From Hormiphora californensis (lineage: Eukaryota; Ctenophora; Tentaculata; Cydippida; Pleurobrachiidae): a stretch of DNA of 64,000 bases. The first letter of the stretch is position 1. The number at the start of each line of letters is the position of its first letter. The notes beneath the pieces were generated by a model. That model was not told the origin of the DNA and ran no database searches. It saw only the letters and a list, made by a program, of their open reading frames with translations. This document shows positions 1-19,700 of the stretch, one piece after another. The stretch lies in NCBI GenBank assembly GCA_020137815.1, contig CM035351.1, forward strand, positions 4,423,078 to 4,487,077, in the 5' to 3' direction. The position numbers and the translations under genes are program-made.

Positions 1-58
1 GAGAGGGGCGTGGGTTATGTACATCCAGTGAATATGATACCCTACACAAACTGTTACA

Positions 59-186
<128 letters not shown>

Positions 187-390
187 CTTTCTCTGCCCCT
201 TCCTCTTTGTCTCTTTTCCTACAAAATGCTAAATGAGGTGGACCGATAAACCTAAAACGAATCTACAGTCACTTCAGCATACACTTGACGAACATGTACA
301 TAAACCTATCAAAATATTAATGGCTTCCTCCTTTACTGTAATGCCTGTATTTCTAGCTAATGGATGATTGTTCATGATATGAGGTGTGAG

Positions 391-2646
391 GTACCCCTGA
401 TAGCCCCCGATTTGAGGCGAGAGGAGGCCGTGCTACAGCTTGCAGATGCCCTCCGACAACTGGACCGGGTCGCTGAAGATATACTTGGTGAGAGGGATAG
501 AAAGAGGGATAGAGAGAGAGAGAGGGAGAGAGAGGGATAGAGGGAGATACACAGAGTCAGAGACAGAAACATAGACAGAGATAGAGAAACTTAGTGATTC
601 AATATTAACATGATTGGCTGCTGTGTTCTCCTTTTTCACAACAATTTTCTATATACAGGGCGAGTTGATGAGAGGATAGCTGCACAAAATGCAAATCTAA
701 AGAGCATTGAGCAGCGAGTAAAGGTCGCCCAAGCTAAAGTGGACAAGTTAAAAGGAAGCAAGAAAGCAATTCAGGTTCGACTTCATTAGCACCGGAACTT
801 TGTCTTAATTGCAATACTTCTTCTTCTTTTTTTACTAAATCCCTTTTTTCCACCAGGTGTTTTCATGTTCCAAGTTCCCTACAATTGATAGCATGCCACC
901 ATACTCACCTCTCTTCTGTCGAAATAGTGAACCCCTTTCAACCATCGCTAGAAACGGAAAACCAATCAGTGAGAACTTCAAACAAGTCGATCACCGGGTT
1001 ATCAAAGTAAGTTGTAGATTTATATTTTGAAAATTACTAATATAACTTTTTTCATATATAATATAATTTCTTCCTGCAACTTGATACCCAAAAAGATCAT
1101 ATTGACTTCCATGCTACACACTTCACACGTTTATTTGATCTCCCTCTCTCTCAGGACAAATTCAACTTCTTCCGAGTGTCACGTGACCCTCCTAAACCGA
1201 GGATGATTAAAGCCTTCTCAGTGGGTGAGGATTTAGAGGGTAGTTTGGGGGATCCTCCCGCTGGAATAAAGGCTGCCTCTTCCTATCTCTTGTTCAACAG
1301 TAGCACAAACCCTTACCAATCCCACCACAAGGAGGAGCCCCTGGAGTTGGGGAGACGGACCGGGGCCGGGGAGGAAACACCACTAACGGAGGATGAGGAA
1401 GAGGGCCCAACGGTGAATCTGGGCGGAACGGAACTACTAAATCGGCTCCTTCCGACAAGCTATGCGTACAGGTACGCGCGGGGACATCAGGGTAGGGGTT
1501 GTCGCGCGCACATTGTACCTCTCATCAGTGTACATCATGTATATTTGTGATTTGGGGTACATTGTACAATGTACACAATGTGGGACGATTTTATTTTCTA
1601 GATTTCCGTATCAGGCCAATGCTCTGACAGAGATATCCGTTATTAATTCTCTCTACTCCCAGTCCTGATTTGGGCGACGTGCCAGATTTGGATGTTCCTT
1701 CCTACCTTCCCGATCTGCCTGGCGTTGCAGAGATTTCATTTGACCAAAGTATCGGTTCAATAGCACCCTCCCTTCCCAACTTCTCGGCTGGAGAACTACC
1801 AGATTTACCAGATATTTCTGGTGGAGGGGGAGGTCCCGCCCCAGCCCCTCCCTCTGCCGCCCCTGCAGCACCTACCCCTCCACCACCCCCAGGTTTGCAC
1901 TGATACTTTGTAGTCAATAACTGACTGTAATTTTAGTGCATGGTAATGAAAAGCATGACAAAAACATAATTATTAATTGTTCCTGTGTGAGGTACTGACA
2001 CTAATATTTTCAGTTGCAGCAGCCCCGCCGGCACCACCGCCTCCACCACCCCCACCTCCTCCTCCGGCCCCTTCTGCACCAGCCCCTCCACCAGCTGCCA
2101 CTGCTAAAGTGGCTAAAGATCTACCCAAACCTCAAGCTGGTCGGGGAGGTCTACTGGAGGCCATTCGAGCTGCCAAAAAGACCGATCTGAACTCAGCTGA
2201 GAAGAGGAAACAAGAAAGGAAGGAAGAGATTAAAAGCAGTAAAGAGTAAGTAATAACATTCTAACTTCAGAATTCAGTGTATATCTCTGAGAATCTCTCC
2301 CCCAGAACCTTTCCACGAAACTTTTTTTTAGATTGGTTCTTTAATAGTCACTAACTCCCTCCAACTAGGACCGCTAGTCACTACCTCCAAACCCCACTAA
2401 CTCCAAACCCCACTAACTCCAAACCCCACTAGGACCGCTAGCAGTGGAGGTGGCGATATGATGAGTGATCTTCTGGCATCCCTAAACCGCCGGAGAAAGG
2501 GAATCTCAGGAGACAAGAGTGCAGCAGGGGGATCTAGTGGATCTGGTGGTGCGATGGATAAAGTATCAAGTATGATCCCTCCTCCAAAACCTCGTGCTAA
2601 TACAAATAATACGAGTGAGGGGAGCGCCGGGGAGTGGAGTGACTAA
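391..2646 (+). CDS. WASHC1: WASH complex subunit 1 (partial at N terminus)
   Basis: Actin nucleation-promoting factor of the WASH complex, which activates Arp2/3 on endosomes. Exons read by eye: 391-487, 659-774, 857-1006, 1155-1471, 1663-1892, 2014-2245, 2433-2646; all junctions keep frame. The first visible exon starts [14 protein letters not shown], the conserved start of the WAHD1 region; the next ends [11 protein letters not shown] later exon carries [18 protein letters not shown], a WASH signature, then two proline-rich exons and a VCA-like end: [12 protein letters not shown] (WH2-like), [17 protein letters not shown] (connector) and an acidic terminus EWSD. The roughly 15 residues expected before VPLI are not visible and probably lie in an exon left of the window or hidden in 1-390. 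Family assignment is strong; the start is unknown. Confidence 0.93.
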
Positions 2647-3808
2647 TTGGACTAATTGGATTATCAAAGGATTAGGACTCGAGGACTTGTTAGGACTAGT
2701 TAGACTAGTTGAGTGTGTATTTACGGGACATTTACCTAATATGATACTTTTTTACGTGTTTTCTACATTGAGCTGCCGGTTTCAGCTGTTTGATTTTGTT
2801 TTTTATCCGATTTACATTTAACACTAATTGCGATATGAAAGTCTTCTACTAAACAATTGGCAGTGTCACGGTTGAGTGTTCCACTGAAGTTTGTAACCGC
2901 ACGGAAGACCGGCAACGGTTTTATACATGTAGCGACAGGAGTCTTGCTTAACCTAAAATTCAATTCAGATCTGGTCGATGCCACCAGACACAGATCGAGC
3001 CAAGGGGCGGTTGCAAGTGGACCCATGGAAATTTGGGGGGGGGTCACTGCCCCAACACATTGTACAACACAGAGTCAGGATCGACCAATATTATTGTCCT
3101 ACCCAGCCCATAACAAATGCTGAAAATTCGTTTGTTTGGAGTGTTGGAAAAGTAATTGGAACATATCGGACAACAATCATTTATTCAAAACACACTCTTT
3201 GTCTTGGTCTACACAGCTGCTTGCGACCATGATTGTAAACAAATGACTATTTATTCCCTCTATACTTAGACATGAGTTCTCATGAAAGATCACTCCCGCG
3301 GTTAGACCTTTGAAAATAACTAGTAAAAGTAGCATGGAGCATGGAGCACTTGGCATGGAGCACACGTGGCAAGCTATCTTTTACTCAAGTTTACCGGCAA
3401 CAAGTGACAGCTTACTAACATTACACATTGTCCATCTCTTTCCCTCTTGCTTGCCACACTTCGTCAACTATAGTGATTCAAAGCAGAAACAAAATCTTGT
3501 AAAAAAGGAGGGACAATCAATCATTCAGTGGCATAACTACTATTATTCTGGCCTGGGTAATTGCATTATATTCACTATTTCCTCAATAAAACAAGAATAC
3601 TGTATTCAAATTAGGGACTTCTACAAATATCAACCTCTACAAATACCAGAAGAAATCTGCCCGTGATAGTGAGGCTGAATTATTATTTAACATAATCTAA
3701 TCCTAAAATAGAGTTCATCATAAAAAGCAGTAACTAACAAAAACTGTCCCAATATGGAATAACCACTGTTCCAATTTACTATGATTCTGTCCCTCACACA
3801 CACTGGTT
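2647..3808. other. Intergenic region between convergent genes
   Basis: Lies between the WASHC1 stop and the stop of the minus-strand gene at 3809, so it should hold both 3' UTRs. I see no conserved coding segment or clear repeat family. Short ORFs here lack protein-like composition and splice context. Confidence 0.5.
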
Positions 3809-6369
<2,561 letters not shown>

Positions 6370-6421
6370 AATCGGAACAAAACACGGAGTGCGAATTATA
6401 GATTCTGCCACACGCTCTTAG

Positions 6422-6490
6422 ATGCTGCTCTATCTCTCCCTCTCCCTCTCTCTTTCCCTCTTTCTCTCTTTCTCTCTTTCTCTCTTTCTG

Positions 6491-6534
<44 letters not shown>

Positions 6535-6572
6535 CTCTCTCTCTCTCTGATCTCTCTCTCTCTCTCTCGTTC
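6422..6572. repeat. (CT)n-rich tract
   Basis: CTCTCTTT and CT repeats just upstream of the presumed start of the 3809-6369 gene, so it may lie in its promoter or 5' UTR. Confidence 0.85.
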
Positions 6573-6904
6573 TCATTTCAAGATGAGGGAACGTGCTTGT
6601 TGAGCTCTCGGCGAGGGGGAAGTTTGTTACTCTGACTCAAAGACCCATTGTTAGTATCTGTTTGTATAACGAGAGAGGGCAGGGGGCACCAAGACAAGCA
6701 TCTGGTGGCATTTTATTCAAAATCTCGTCCACAAATTTTTATCTTAATCCGTTTCTCAGAAAGCTCAAGAAGCACGTGGTTTCTCATTCCAAGCCACAAA
6801 ACATAAACACTCTCTCCCAAAGCGTGCGAAATTTTACAATCTGTGTTTGAGATTCACTTGAAAAAAAGAGAGAGTGTCACACAGACCTTTTTGGTTACGA
6901 AGTC

Positions 6905-6980
6905 ACCCCTTAATATTTCACTGGGGCGCTCGCGCGGAGGGGTAATTTCATTACCAACAGACCTTTCGGGTGAGAGTGTT
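6905..6980. repeat. Short palindromic element with GGTAATTTCATTACC core
   Basis: Contains GGGCGCTCGCGCGGAGGGG followed by TAATTTCATTACC. A related element is at 11513-11575 (core GGTAACTTCGTTACC) and an inverted relative at 19262-19320 (core GGTAATGAAATTACC). All three combine a GC-rich hairpin, an AGGGG/CCCCT side and a GGTAA-TTACC palindrome, so they look like one small dispersed MITE-like family. Confidence 0.5.
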
Positions 6981-7324
6981 ATTAGGACACATAGAGATTT
7001 TCGGTTAGGTTCCATAACATAATTAGGTGTAATAATTAACTAATTAACAGGGCGGCACATAATTAGCATATACTATTACACATAATTAGTAACACACTGT
7101 ACTGTTCAGAAGCAAAGGGAGGGTCAAGGCTGCTAAGCCCTTTAGAATTGTATGATTCACTTTGAGGAGTTCACCTTCCATCTCCCACTAACCTGAGTGA
7201 GATAGTGAGGTCGTGGGGTAGTAAGACTAAGATAGTGGGGAAATATCATTATATTGAATAATGTAATGAGGAATTGGAATGCTGAAGAAATAAAATAATA
7301 ACAAGCATCGGGAATTGTATTATC

Positions 7325-12444
<5,120 letters not shown>

Positions 12445-13036
12445 CAGGCGCAACGAAGCAGAGCAGAACTACACAAGCATGGTTCCCCGGAAAGGCAACT
12501 TGGACAGAGCAGTATGCAAATAATACCTTGTCAGTTAGACAGACTGGATTAATTAACTGTGGGGCTGTAGGACCGCTACCGGGGATATGAGGTGTCACTG
12601 TGCTCTCCAGATTACTGTTATATTGTTAATAACCTGCTTCACAGGCAGACATTATTGCAGTACAATATTGCCACCGCGTGTCATGTCCTTCCCACACGTG
12701 ACTTCTCATCTGGAGAGTAGACACTTTGGAAATCCTGGCGAAATAAAATCAATATGGTTTTGTTACGTAAGAGGGGAGGAGGGGGCGGTAGTAGAACTAA
12801 AGAAAACTAAGTTTCTTTGTTTTGATCAAAAGAAATTTGTATTATCGAGTAAATCTCATACGTACAGCGTTTTGTCACAGCAAACTCGGTCAATCGAATA
12901 GAATGTTTTATGAAGGAGCACAAAAAAGAAAGTGAATCGCGACCTGTCAAGAGCTTCTGGCAACATACCCTTTAGTTCTTGAACCACGTTTAACTTGATT
13001 TTACACTGATGTGAGGACCAATTTACGGATTTAACG
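12445..13036. other. Divergent intergenic region (cyclase / MDM1-like)
   Basis: 590 bases between the start codons of the minus-strand guanylyl cyclase and the plus-strand MDM1-like gene. A shared bidirectional promoter is likely from the layout; I see no convincing TATA box. Confidence 0.4.
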
Positions 13037-13679
13037 ATGAGTGTTTCTTCTGAAATGCACATGCAACTGATGACGGAGTACGAGAGTAGCTACAATCGAT
13101 CTCTTTGGGATGAGGAAACGCGTGTGGGGTATTTTCAGCTGGCTGAAGAACGGAAGTTGCGATTGCTAAAAGGTGGAAAACATTCACCTCTCCACTGGGA
13201 TCAAAAACCAGAAACTAGCTCAAACGAACAAATACCAAAACTGAAAGAGGCCTGGGGAGAGAAGCCAGCTAGTAGGGTTGTTGATCAACCTAAATTCCAA
13301 TCGGTGATGCCCGAAAACCAATTCAGTTCAGCGAACAAGACCCGTTTCTGCTCCTGCATTACGACCCAAGAAACCAACCCCACGGACGCCCAAACGAAGC
13401 AGCCCTCCCTTCGCTATGTATGGAAACGCTGCCCAGGGTGTCCGAAAGACGTACAACGTGATGCCAAATAGCAGGGAGATACACCCTTCAGCGCTGAGGG
13501 CAAAGTTCGAGAGGGCCAGACTTAGGAAGCACAAGGAATGCCCAGAACGAGAGGCAAACATGCCCGTGAACAAAAAAGTGATCGCATTTCCTATGACATC
13601 GTTTGTAGGTAAACTGAACACCCAGAACCGACCACGGGGAAGTGGATCATGGTCAACTGAATACACTCGAAACTTCTGA
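13037..13679 (+). CDS. MDM1-like small protein, one frame break
   Basis: ATG at 13037 opens MSVSSEMHMQLMTEYESSYN, followed by RSLW. The last residues before the stop at 13677-13679 are WSTEYTRNF. Nuclear protein MDM1, a microtubule- and centriole-associated protein, carries repeated motifs of the form S/T-E-Y-x-R-x-F-x-W, and both ends here match that pattern. The frame opened by the ATG runs to 13471. A second frame reads protein-like sequence from about 13311 (RTRPVSAPALRPKKPTPRTP, basic and proline-rich) through to the C terminus. One extra base between about 13275 and 13410 would reconcile them, so this is either a sequencing error or a real frameshift; a tiny intron is less likely. Length if continuous is about 214 residues, much shorter than vertebrate MDM1. 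Its stop lies 75 bases from the convergent PRPF3 stop. Confidence 0.5.
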
Positions 13680-13754
13680 CCGTCTTTTTAATGTCCTCGA
13701 CAGCACTAATAGTCATTCTCTCTCCTCTCTCGGATTGGTCCATGCCTCGCTGGT

Positions 13755-16700
13755 TTACGGCTCCTCGGAAGCGATGCTCTCACACATGGCCAAGTCCCAG
13801 AGATTTTGACAGTTGTATTTGGCGAGATAGTCCTTTGCGGCAGAAGTCTCGCCGACGATTAATTTTGATGTCCACTTTGAAAAGTAACGTGTCTTTCTTG
13901 TACCCTGCAAGATATGTAAAATTAGTACTGTTATCCGACGTACGTAGGACTAGGAGACTCGCATAGTCCATGAACAAAACAAATGTGAAAGTAGTTAACA
14001 AATATTTGAGCTTACCTCCCAGATCAGTTTACAATGATTGATTGTCTTCTTCCCTTCTTGATCTTGATCTGAAGAGAGACAGTTTTAGAAATTATGAGAA
14101 AATTGTATCAAAATTCACTAGAATTTTATTCGTATTGGGATCTTGACGACTTATAAAACGTACTTTTTCTGTTCCTGACATCCTCATTCCACCTAATCCT
14201 GACGAGCATGAGTCTCTTGAACTTTCGGAGGGCCTTGGGTCCTCCCTCGACGATAACAAGGTTGTGATCCTTGTGGAGGAGCATGATACCCGTCAGCAGG
14301 AATTGCTGGGCGTTAGTCTCCACCTTGTACTTGTGCTGGGGACTACTCAGGTTGTCAATCCTGGAAACGTGGGTGGTGAGAGAAGGATAGAGAGAATTGA
14401 GAAAGAGGGTAAAGAGAAAGATAGAGAGAGAGAGAGAAAGACTTACTTAAAGACAGTCACGTGAACCCCATCGGTCGTATCTTCTGTTAGCTTCGCTATC
14501 TTTTTCTCCGTTTTTTGCTCCTTTGTGAGTTGTCGCTCCGCATTTGATTTCAGATGTTTCTTTTGTCGCTCCGCGGCCTGTGCCCTCACGTTAGCCTCTA
14601 CCTTGGTCGGGTCCTGCACGGCCTCCGAACAGAGGACCCTCATCAAATTAGCAATACGAACTGAAGAGAGGAAAGTTAGGTTTGGGGATCTGTAGAGGGT
14701 AATAGGGTTAGTGATTACAGGATGATTCAACCAGAGTCCAGAATCGAACAGAGTTTAGAAATGATGTTAACCTTTAGGTGCGGGCGGTGCAATGAGACCC
14801 AGCCGAATTTTCTCCTGTTCCTCTCTCTGTTTCTCCAATCTCCGCTGGGTACGCAGCTTCTTTCTTTCCTTTTTAGTCAGTACAACAGCTAGCGGTGCTG
14901 CTTGTTTGTTATCACCTGGAGATGAGGATTTTAGAGCAGAGGATAGTGAGAATCGGGCCAAGAATGGAAATTAGATGCACTGAATATTGTCTGCAATATG
15001 CATCTCTGCTCCAGGACCATGTTTGGAGGGTTATTATCTACCACACATTACACACACACATATAATGGTACCTGGTGGAGGCTTTGATACGGGATGTTCA
15101 ATAAGATGAGTTATTTCCCGGTATTTGGGGTGCTCAGAACTTCCCAGAATTTCCACCTCCGTAAGAGGACTTTCCGAGTATTCCTCGGAAACTAAGATGA
15201 ACTTGTCCCACCACTCAATCGTTGGCACTGGGTCCTCTTTCTAAAATGTGGCCAAGAGAGAAAGTGATAAGGAAATTGACTTTTTATAATTTTATCATTT
15301 GGCGAAGAAGAGCACAGTTCTGAGTTGCATAACAATCTTGATAACAGGTTGTGCAGGTCTCTTAGAAATGTAATCAAAGCCAGCTCACGTACGAAGGAAA
15401 GAATTGGAAATGGAACTGGAACTTCCAAGGCAAATAAAATCCCTAATCGTGAGCTAGACATCTCTTCTCTAAGGTCAAGACCCTTGAGTCAAAACCCTTG
15501 ACCTTGACTCAATGCCCATGAAAGCAAGATTCCCACGTATTTTGTTACTTACCGCGAGGGACTCATCGGTAAGCATGATACGACGTGCAACGGTTGATAT
15601 TCCAGTTCTCTTGGCCGTGTCTGCGATCTTCTTCTGGAGATCGTGGAGTTTTGTCTGGGCTCTCATCTTCTGTGCCATGACCACATACTTACCCGGGTCG
15701 TTAAATTTCATTGGCCGTACTGTCCGCGTAGGTGCCTTCGACCTGGGGGAGAAGTGGCGTCAGATTGGACAGAATGGATAAATTTAGTGACCTTTCGGAT
15801 GTGGAGTTAACTGTTGAGTTAGTAAAGTCCATGTGTTACCACGTTTGATTCAGTTAGTTTCTAGTAAATTGTGGGAGATGAATCATGTACTTACACCATC
15901 CTAGCATCAAAGTAGGGGTTAACTTGCTGGGAAGGTCCTGCTTCTTCAGCTTTTTCTGGTCTCTCCAACTTGAAAATCTTCCTCTTTGATTCCCGCATAT
16001 TCACCTGAAACAACACAGGATTTAGACTGTGGGATTTCGATTGGCTTGTTCCCACGGCTAGAATGGTGTTAGTTTTGACGTTTGGGTGCTAGGAGTGGTG
16101 TTTGCAGGAATAGTGACATAATAATTTGTAATTTACTAATCATGTGATTACTGATTATGTTCGTGTGGTTTGGAGGTTAGTAAATTAATTACACGTTTGA
16201 AAATGCACAAATATCCCACACCGGAAATAGACACGAACCGGGAAAAGAAGCGTGGTTTGGGTCGTTTAAAATGAAAATAGATTGTCAATAACTAAAGCTC
16301 AAAACGTTTAAAAAAGTGAAGGTCACGATCACAATTGAACGTGTGGATGATTATCAAATCAGTACAAGTGTTCCCTCAAGTGTTGTTCCCTCACTGAATG
16401 GTATAACACACCCCCGTAATGTCACCAACTGTTCCAATGTCACCACTGGTGAATCACCAGCTACCCCAATGAACGCACTTCCCCCTTCACAATTCAACAT
16501 GCCTACAAAGATGAGGTCTACTACACCGATCACTTTCCCTCATCCTCACCCTCTCACTCTGTTCAGGATTAGCATAACAGTTACACACTGCGTACTGCAA
16601 GTGCTGCACTCTCCCCGTGTAGTCACAGGAAGGGATGTCAGGGGGCGTGTGTGACGGGTTGTAATCGGTAGGGCTCCCAGCCTGGATAACAAATCCTTGC

Positions 16701-19700
16701 CCATCCTCCATATGTTGGTCTAGGTGACAATGGAAAAACCAGACACCAGGATTGTCGGTCCGGATCCTGATCACCACTCCACCTCCAGCTGGTACTATGA
16801 CAGTGTCTTTGAAAACTCTCCTTCCCAAACCAGCGGCTAGCTTTGATATGGGCTTAGAGAAGAGTGTTTCCAGCGGCTCCAGATCGCACCTTCCTTCAGG
16901 ACACTCCGCCCGGACTCTGGGTGCCACTTCCAGGACCTCAAACTTGTGGCCATGCATGTGGACAGGGTGGGGAAAAGCAGTAACAGATCTGATCACAAAA
17001 ACAACCGTTTTGTTGAGAGGTACGGGTAGAATTAGGGAATGGGGATGTAGGTCCGTTTCAGGGTTAAATTCCGGCTGTATCATAGCGGTATAAGGTTGGA
17101 CATGCTGGGTCCAGTTTCCCCCATCAATGGACCACAAGTGTGCGTATTGTGGTATGAACTGGAACATAAAGTCCACCACATGAATTATCGGCTCCTCCTC
17201 CTCAGTGAGAATGGGAGGTTTAACAGATGACTGGAGAGCCTCAGCGACCGAAGTTGCGTTATATGTTGTGTCCTCGTGCCCTACATAGTTGAGAATCCTG
17301 GCTGTTTCAATGGGCCACGGGTTGAAGTATTGGGGTGTTAACGGTGTACTATCCGTGTCACCATTATTATAGGTGTCAAGAGGAAGGACCCTAAACACCC
17401 CCAGAATTCCCTTCTCCTGTGCTCGTGATGGGGTCATGGCACGAACCCAATAGGCTCCAACCGTTGTGAAGTTTATCATGACATCAAACCGTTCACCAGT
17501 TGTAACCTGAACAATATCAGTTTCATACGGATCAGTTTCACTCCCATCCGCTGCCACTACGGTTATAACATGGCTATCAATACTGAACAGATATGCAAAC
17601 AGCCCACCACCAGTTAATCACCCTCAACCTGTATAACCCCGGAGTAACATTGAATGTAGGCTGGGCCTCCCCGTTCAGCATTCCCTTCAGTCCAACCAAT
17701 TGCCCCGCTGTGGAACCCCTCGAGGTCAGGATGGGCGGGGACATTCAGACCTCCCATGGCATGAGGGTGGTCATAACCCATGTAGTTCGGGATACAGATC
17801 CTGATAAAACAGAATTATCTCATTCTCCCACCGGTATCCTTCACGTATGGGTGAGCCAGGAGGGTGGCACTATCAGGGGTCCCTTGATCAGATCATGCCC
17901 CGAGGGGATCATGTCAGAGTGTCCGTGCCACCAATACGTCCCAGGTTCCTCCAACACCACAAACTGGTAAAGGAAGGACTCACCCTGGAGCAACAGCACA
18001 CTGACTCAACCCCACCACACCATCATACTCCCCAGCTCCGTTCCTCATCTCAAACCCATGCCAGTGGAGAGACAGCCCGTGATCCGATAGTAAGTTGGTA
18101 ACTTTAACCGCTAGTCTGTCCCCCACACTAACATGTATCGCTTTACCCCGGACCTCTCCATTTACCGTGTTGACAACCAGAGTCCTCCCCCCATCCATAA
18201 CTTGGATGTCCCGTCCAATGTCAAAGTGGTGAAAGTGAACCCGGGGTCCATCCATGTGCTCTGGCAGCACCTTTGAGAGGGTAATTGCCAGGACTATAAC
18301 AGCGGTGAGGAGGCAGAGACATGCAACGATGGGGAAGGCCCGTTTCTTGAGGGCTGCGAACTCGAATTGATTAACCATTGCGTGATCTGAAGGTGGAGGG
18401 GTGAAAATACTGAGGCATACGAGACAAGTTGTAACAATATTATAGATAGAGCCAATTATTTTCAACTCTTTCCAGTGTTTTAGGTGGTTTAACTGGGGGA
18501 CATAAAAGGGCATGATGAAAATAAAAAGCAAATATACTATCGGCGTATGAAATTCAAAACAAACAGAAAATCAAAGCATATGGTCGTGAGGACGTGTCCA
18601 GGGCTTTAAAGATAAACACGCAGGTCACAAAGAATTAGGTGGAGGTCATTGCACGCTTCTAAATGTCGTAATGGTAAGATACCAGGGAGGTTACAGTGGT
18701 TTCAGTTTACTAAAGTATCCGGCTCCTCAAATTAAGCGTAGATTAGGATAATCTAGGATAATCTTATCTAACTCAGTCCTCGCTATCTTGACCCTGGGTC
18801 ATCTTGACTTCGACCCAGAAGATACATGACTGGTGGCAGAATAACATCGGAAGGAATGGCCGACAAATGTCGATTTAAATAAACAAAAAGAGAGGGAGAG
18901 AGAGAGTAAATAGGGATATAGAGATAGAAAGTGATTACACCAGCGAAAGGCAAAAGAAACAACATCAGTGATCACACTGTTGGCAAATAAGATAATTATA
19001 TTTCCAAAGCTCGTAAGTGGCACAAGGCATGTTATCTCAACCCAAAATCATTCGCGGCAGAATGAAAATAATCTAGAATGAAAATAATCTAGGATGAAAA
19101 ACTGTCAACGAAGTAAATATTTCAGGACACATCTGGGACACATCTGGGACGGATCTGGGACACATCTGGGACGGATCTGGGACGCATCTGGGACACATCT
19201 GGGACGCATCTGGGACACATCCCTCATGGTGTTCTTGGAGTGTTCCGTTTCATTATAATAAGTAGGCGGCTGTCGCCATGAAATTTGGTAATGAAATTAC
19301 CCCTCCTTGCGACTTCGTAACCAACCATGAAATGAAGTGGTAGAAGAAACCGAAAACAGTTTATCTCCTTTCAATCGGCCTTGCCCTCCCGGCTCCCGCT
19401 CGGGGGCCGGGGATCCCCCTCTCACGACTCACGTGTAAATACCCGGGTGATTCAAACGCCCCATGATTATCAATCATGTGATTTGGATTGCCATTATATG
19501 CAAATTGAAGGGGTCAATGGTCATCCCATAATAATTCCCTGGCAAAACATGATTTAATTATCTCCCTACCTTCAGTGTTGGTTCATGTTTCATCACGTTG
19601 ATCGTTTTCCCGCTAGCATCCACCGTTCGACCCTCTTTATCTAGAACTGGGGCCTTGGAAATGCCAGGCAGCAGCTTGGCCATTCGCTGGTTAATAGTCT

